64,000 bases of DNA from contig BROG01000642.1 of NCBI GenBank assembly GCA_030159075.1, positions 112,001-176,000 of the forward strand, in the 5' to 3' direction. This DNA is from Atrina japonica. Lineage: Eukaryota; Mollusca; Bivalvia; Pterioida; Pinnidae. A program made the translations under genes and the position numbers. The notes under the pieces are model-generated. The model ran no database searches and was not told the origin of the DNA. It saw only the letters and a program-made list of their open reading frames with translations. Below, piece after piece: positions 58,911 through 64,000 of this stretch (the first letter of the stretch is position 1; every line of letters starts with the position of its first letter).

Positions 58911-59439
58911 GTAGAATCAGAAATTTTTGTTGGGTTAAAATTTCGTTGTTTTAAAAATAGAACAAATTCGTTGACATGTAATTTCATTGAAATAAAAGCT
59001 TATTTGTAAATGAAACTTTTACTATTACTTCAAATAATTTAGGTAAAATTTCATCATGGTTTAAATTTTGTTGATAAATAAAAGCAAAGAAATAAATGAA
59101 TTTAAAACCAAAACCAAATATTCTGATTCTACAGAAGATGTCTCATCTCATTGTTTACCAGAGCCATTCACAAATATAATATAAACAACCATTATAAAGT
59201 CAAATTTTTTCTTACGATAAGTAGATAAAATCAGATAGATATATTTGTAGATATAAATGCTCTCTTCTTAGGATGAAGATACAGACGTATTATACCCCTC
59301 TTTGTGAACTCAGCGTTATAATATGTACGCTCACAGTAGCGTGTAATTAAACTAAGTACGGTATCTATGACAATTCACATATCACAGTTAAAGAGACTGA
59401 TACTTATCAAAACTTCCGATTTCTTTACCGACCACAATG

Positions 59440-59531
59440 AGCCCAGTGACAAAACCACAACGGCCTCAGTGACTAAAACCACAACGACACCAGTGACAAA
59501 ACCGACACCAGTGACAAAACCGCAAAGACAA
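59440..59531 (+). repeat. Short ACCAGTGACAAAACC tandem repeat
   Basis: Five to six variable units of ACACCAGTGACAAAACC and CCTCAGTGACTAAAACC. One frame gives a Thr/Pro/Lys-rich stretch (TTTTPVTKPTPVTKP) inside a 63-codon ORF at 59367-59558. It could be a mucin-like exon, but more likely it is a chance minisatellite frame. Confidence 0.6.
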
Positions 59532-60164
59532 ATAATAACCTCTCAAATTAACAATTAAACTATAGAATGATATTGTTTACATCAATAAACATCAGAGAAG
59601 GATTTAGGAATACATACCTCATACAATTGTGTTACTGGGATAAATTTTAGTACGTATGTCATGCGAAAATATTTACATTTAAATTTTTTTCTTTTGAGTC
59701 TCAGTTGCTTGATACAGTGTTTTATTGTCTGGTAAAGAAACCATCAAAATTCACACTCGGTGTGGGATACATAAAAATTTGTAAAATTAATGGCTGCGTC
59801 TGGTGAGGTAAATTGGAGAGTGACTATAAGACAGGCATCAATCTGTATTATTGATGTATAAAAAACGTTAAAAATATTTGTCTTTTTTTTTTATTGAGAA
59901 ATGATAAATGATGACACACGTTCATCATTCATTTTGAAAATATTTTCACCAAATTGCGTGAAATAATTCAAATCAGTTTTATGTCTTTACCTGGTTCACT
60001 GACCATGAATGCATTAAGAATGACAGACGGACATCAAATTTAGATAAGATAGATATTTTAATGGACATAAAGATAAAATATTTATGCAAACAAAACTTCA
60101 TCAATCATGGACGGGAGTATTGACGAATTAGACTTAATACAATAAAATGATTTTGACTGTTTGT

Positions 60165-60207
60165 GTGTATAATGTATATATATATATACATTGTTTGTGT
60201 GTGTGTG

Positions 60208-60256
<49 letters not shown>
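60165..60256. repeat. (TA)n-(TG)n-(TA)n microsatellite
   Basis: TA runs with a GTGTGTGTGT centre. Minus-strand ORFs over it are artefacts. Confidence 0.95.
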
Positions 60257-60260
<4 letters not shown>

Positions 60261-60366
60261 AATACAATGTAGCCTGCGGCAATGGAAGTCGATCATAGGA
60301 AGACTATCCACTAATTCAATTGAAAAATACAGAAATTATGCATATTTGGGCTAACAACTTTGTCTC

Positions 60367-60410
<44 letters not shown>
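60367..60410. repeat. (TA)n microsatellite
   Basis: A TA run that ends directly at the start of the next TIR element. Confidence 0.95.
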
Positions 60411-60411
<1 letters not shown>

Positions 60412-60559
60412 GTGAAACTTGAATAGAAAGACCCTCTTAGGGACACAACAAAACCAGTCTTTACAGGGAGGTGGTCGTACTATTGGGGACAGCAAAGAAA
60501 ACGGTCTTTATGACCAGGTGGTATTTATACATAGGTAGTCACTAAAGCAGGTTTTACTG
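60411..60559. mobile_element. Pogo-like MITE (family 5), about 150 bp
   Basis: AGTGAAACTTGAATAGAAAG to AGCAGGTTTTACTG. The body shares GACCCTCTTAGGGACACAAC and GGGGACAGCAAAG with 40460-40641. TA microsatellites lie on both sides. Confidence 0.8.
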
Positions 60560-60569
60560 TCTGTATGTA

Positions 60570-60579
<10 letters not shown>

Positions 60580-60632
<53 letters not shown>
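60580..60632. repeat. (TG)n-(TA)n microsatellite
   Basis: A short GTGTGT run followed by about 25 TA dinucleotides. Confidence 0.95.
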
Positions 60633-60636
<4 letters not shown>

Positions 60637-60868
60637 CCTCTAAAACCTTTTGCACATCTGATAGAATAGATGATTAAACACTAGCATATCCATAGTATAA
60701 CTGCCATTTTGTGATATTTCACCTGCATTAATTTATGAACATTTAACTTATCAACCTGAAATCACATTTAAACCTGCCAAAATGAAAGAATGTTAAATCC
60801 ACTTTCAGAATTCAGGGATTTATGATTATAAAAAAAATTCATAATCATTTTACATGTGATAATATGAA

Positions 60869-60955
60869 CTTGTTCACACCTGAATTATGACAATAGACCA
60901 TTCTATTTATTGATCTGGGTGAGTCTAAATGTGACCGCAGGGGTTCTTGAGTTAA
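60869..60955. repeat. TAACTCA palindrome family, degenerate copy
   Basis: TTCACACCTGAATTATGACA ... TGATCTGGGTGAGTCTAAAT ... GGGGTTCTTGAGTTAA; only the general order is retained. Confidence 0.4.
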
Positions 60956-61727
60956 GATACCGTACTGATATTTTTATCAATGAGTAGGGGTAGTGTAAAT
61001 GATGTTTTTTAACAATCCCTGGTATGCAAGCAGTAGTTGTGTAAGTTCATATGGCCAACAAGGTGCCCTTCATTATATGTTTTCAGATATATCAAAACTT
61101 CTCTGTCTTTGTATATATTTTTGTATATGTCGGGTTCTTTGTCATAAATATTTTCAACATCTTGTGTAGGCTTATGCCAAGATTTGAAAAATAAAAAAAA
61201 TATTCTGGTATGGTGCACCTCTATATATCTTAACAGAAACCTTACTATGTACATGTATATCATACATCAAACCCTTCTATTTGATACGAGGATGAGGCAG
61301 CTCATCTCTCAAATGAAACGAGAAACTTGAACAACAATATATTTGTGTTCTTATAATTGATGCCGAGACTTCGTTTTGAGAGATTCTCTCACACAGAGGT
61401 AAGTTAATTAAAGGTAATCATTTTCAAAGCACAAGCCAAATATTGACAAAGATCTTGTAAGATAGACACTGCGAGACATATTACCTGCCTTGGGCCACAG
61501 GTAATTGAAAACATCTGGGTGTAAAGAACGGTTGAAAGGTAGGACAAAAGAAAACAGTACATATATACCAACTGTTGTACAAAATGGCTGAATGATGGTA
61601 TGAAGTTAGAATTATGTTACAAAGAGAATCCTAATATAATATCCTGAATTATTCAACAGAAAAACTTAAAAAGTTGTGTAAGTGAATAGTTTTCTTGTAT
61701 TAGTTAAGACCTTCCTAGCTAAATGAT

Positions 61728-61730
<3 letters not shown>

Positions 61731-61816
<86 letters not shown>
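61731..61816. repeat. (CT)n microsatellite
   Basis: About 42 uninterrupted CT dinucleotides. Confidence 0.97.
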
Positions 61817-61821
<5 letters not shown>

Positions 61822-62765
61822 GTTCTTTTTTCTCTCTGTCCCTTTACCTCTCTTTTTATGTCCTCTCTCTCATTTCATGTATATATAGATGTTCAGCCAT
61901 CTGATCAATTACCGGTACTCTGTTTTCATTGGTCATAAAAGATTTTGTTCTTTTTATCACATTCAAAGTATCAAAGTTTGAGATATACATGCTCAAGAAT
62001 ATTTAGTAGATACCAAGTATTGTGTTCTTAAATTGGAAGTATGAAGGAATTTCTACCATTGTTTACAACCAGATGATAATACAAAGATAATTTATGTATT
62101 TTATCTGGCACAGGACACTTGACTTGTTGTTGATCATTCTGTTAAATTTGATTTCAAATAGCTGATAGGTCTTAACCCTAGATACCTCTGTGTGGAAACT
62201 CCGGACAAGAGAATTTGTTATAAATCTTACACACACTGTATCTGTGATCAAGCTTACAGTCCAAGTTAATAGGTTTATGATAAAAACACTATAGTGTTAA
62301 AAGACTTAAGAAGTAAATGGAAATCTGCTTATATAGTGCCGGATTACAGAGTACAAAAGCTTAATGAAACAAGAGTACAGTAGCGCATGTTTTGTTTGTA
62401 TAAAGTGTGTAACAAGCCATAATCACTTACCCCAGATGTGTACAAATGTTTAATAAGTATATACTTAAGAAGTTAATACAATTAGGTTTGTATTATACTC
62501 TTATGATCTTAGTGCATATTAATAATAGGTTGGATTGATTTGATTTTTTGGTGTATACATACATGTACTGCCGGTCAAAAATCTTTCAGCCATCTGGTGG
62601 TGCCCTATTTCGCAGAATTGCAAAGCTACAATTGTCTAATTTACATAACAAGGCGGGATGAAGTAACCTTTTGATTATCATATGGCGGATTCTACTCACT
62701 TTTCAGTTATTTCAATTTCAATTTTTACGGGGGAAAAACATTTTATTCATGTTGTTGGATTGGTG
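61817..62765. other. No gene seen
   Basis: AT-rich DNA. A degenerate minus-strand SINE-A tail (GGTCAAAAATCTTTCAGCCA) lies near 62575-62610. Confidence 0.4.
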
Positions 62766-62880
62766 TTTAACGTCCCACTCAAGAATCTTTCACTCATATG
62801 AAGGCGTCACCAAATGTCAATGAAGGGCTTCAAATTTTAACCTATGCTTGGCTCTTAGGGCCATTGAGCAGTGAAGGTAT
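62766..62880 (+). repeat. Dispersed repeat D, second copy
   Basis: TGTTTAACGTCCCACTCAAG, ATGAAGGCGTCACC, AATGAAGGGCTTCAAATTTT, CCTATGCTTGGCTCTTAGGG. It is inverted relative to 23905-24011. The following 62880-62970 (CATCCCAGGGACAGGAAAAG) may belong to it. Confidence 0.75.
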
Positions 62881-63186
62881 TTTAACATGTTGACACCTAT
62901 TGTGATGTAGGACCTCGGTTTTCACTGTCTCATCCCAGGGACAGGAAAAGCCAGCCGCCTCCATCGAGACATTTTATTCATCACTGAGTACTCATTGGTA
63001 CATGTCTGATGACAAGTAAGAACAAGTACTCTTACCAGTCTAATTTTGATGTTATACTTTATTACCAAAAATTTAATCTCATCCAAGTCAAGAAAGGGTT
63101 ACCGAGAATCCATCCCACCTGTCTATGAATTGAGGTGTGTGTCCATCCATTTGTCTGTTTGTGTCCACAATTTGGTTTATCTGTTG

Positions 63187-63258
63187 TGTTAAGCTAGAGG
63201 TTGTGTGTTGTTTAGCTAGAGGTTGTGTGTTGTTTAGCTAGAGGTTGTGTGTTGTTTA
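63187..63258. repeat. Three-copy 23-bp tandem repeat
   Basis: TAGCTAGAGGTTGTGTGTTG followed by TTT, three times with almost no change. Confidence 0.93.
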
Positions 63259-63919
63259 GGGTATCACACAGTGATAGAACATGAGGACATAAGTTGATGA
63301 TGACCCTCATTATGTTGACCTTCAACTTTCACCTTGACATTTAAGGTGTTTTACTTTGCAATATATCTATACCACATTAAGCGGTTTGTTGTTTTTTTTA
63401 ATTAGCAGAGAAAGACCAGTTAGAATTTTCACCTCTGACCTTTAGCAATAAATTGTCACATAATTGTGTCAAAGTTGAGAGTTCACAAAATGTAACGAAT
63501 GTTCCTCACTACATAAGTACTATGTATAATAATCTTAATCTCTTCACTTTTAAAACAAATTTAGGTTCAAAATATGTAACTTACCCTAAAGTTCAAACAT
63601 TTCTCTTTATATCAGAGCTCGCATTTTGTAAATGTTTCTCTTTGTAAAATCGGTGACATATTTTTTGAATGATTAGTACAACTGATATTTCAATGGCAAT
63701 TTACTTCATATTTGATTGACTGATTAATGTAATACAAATATGATTAAAATGTCAGGGAAAGTAATTTTAACTATTACTTGAATAATGCAACTGATTTTTA
63801 AAGTATTTTGAAGCATATATTTTTATCATACAATGTACAAATGAACAGTCCAATGGAGCCTGAGCTAATTATGTGACAAAGATTGCCAGTTTTCTAGTGG
63901 TCATTTCCTGTATAAGATT

Positions 63920-63998
63920 GCTTGTAGTGGTCCAGTGGTAGAAACTTTGTCTCACAAGTGGGTAGTCCCAGGTTTGATTCCCGGTACCGGGTCATACC
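63920..63998 (+). mobile_element. tRNA-like SINE head at the window edge
   Basis: An A-box-like TGGTCCAGTGGTAGA and a B-box-like GGTTTGATTCC stand about 45 bp apart, with GTAGTGG...TACCGGG ends. The ends do not pair as an acceptor stem, so a SINE head cut by the window edge is more likely than a functional tRNA gene. Confidence 0.5.
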
Positions 63999-64000
63999 AA

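Noticed and set aside
63920..63998. Functional tRNA gene at the window end
   Set aside because: Promoter boxes are present but the acceptor stem does not pair; a SINE head is more likely.

Overview
The window looks like invertebrate animal nuclear DNA, most likely from a bivalve mollusc. That placement is an inference. It rests on the AT-rich sequence, very large introns, dense (CA/TA/GA)n microsatellites, tRNA-headed SINEs, many short TIR elements, DIRS-like and Penelope-like retroelement remains, and a split secreted-protein gene. There is no bacterial gene layout, operon or CRISPR array.

Only one host gene is well supported, on the + strand. A TATA-box promoter (about 12.2 kb) leads to a first coding exon (12662-12908) that encodes a signal peptide and a 10-cysteine somatomedin-B domain. 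After a 34.9-kb intron, a second exon (47853-48056) in matching phase 1 encodes a thrombospondin type-1 repeat. This SMB+TSP1 order is that of SBSPON (RPE-spondin), a small secreted matrix protein. A weak candidate later exon with a C-x-x-C-Q motif lies at 57166-57215. The connecting exon and the 3' end were not found and may lie beyond the window.

Region by region: 1-12 kb is intergenic, with TIR elements, a decayed Penelope-like reverse transcriptase (about 4.5-5.1 kb) and a cluster of SINEs (5.1-8.1 kb). 12.2-12.9 kb is promoter and exon 1. From 12.9 to 47.9 kb is intron 1. It holds a degenerate satellite with an inserted TIR element (14.4-15.8 kb), a 378-bp tandem duplication (15.8-16.6 kb), a 4.7-kb degraded DIRS-like retrotransposon on the opposite strand (16.9-21.6 kb) and a composite minisatellite (38.2-39.5 kb). 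It also holds many short TA-flanked TIR elements, and a 24-bp-stem hairpin at 41.2 kb. 48-64 kb is later intron or downstream DNA with minisatellites (50.0, 51.6, 53.6, 54.8 and 58.1 kb), more TIR elements and microsatellites. The window ends in a tRNA-like SINE head.

The most unusual content is the non-coding part. Several TA-flanked TIR families share CAGTRAAAC-type ends, have bodies built from reiterated quasi-palindromic motifs, and often abut (TA)n microsatellites. A separate family of about 85-bp palindromes bounded by TAACTCA occurs at least nine times in the right half of the window. No long intact ORF other than the host exons is convincing; the longest open frames come from tandem repeats.
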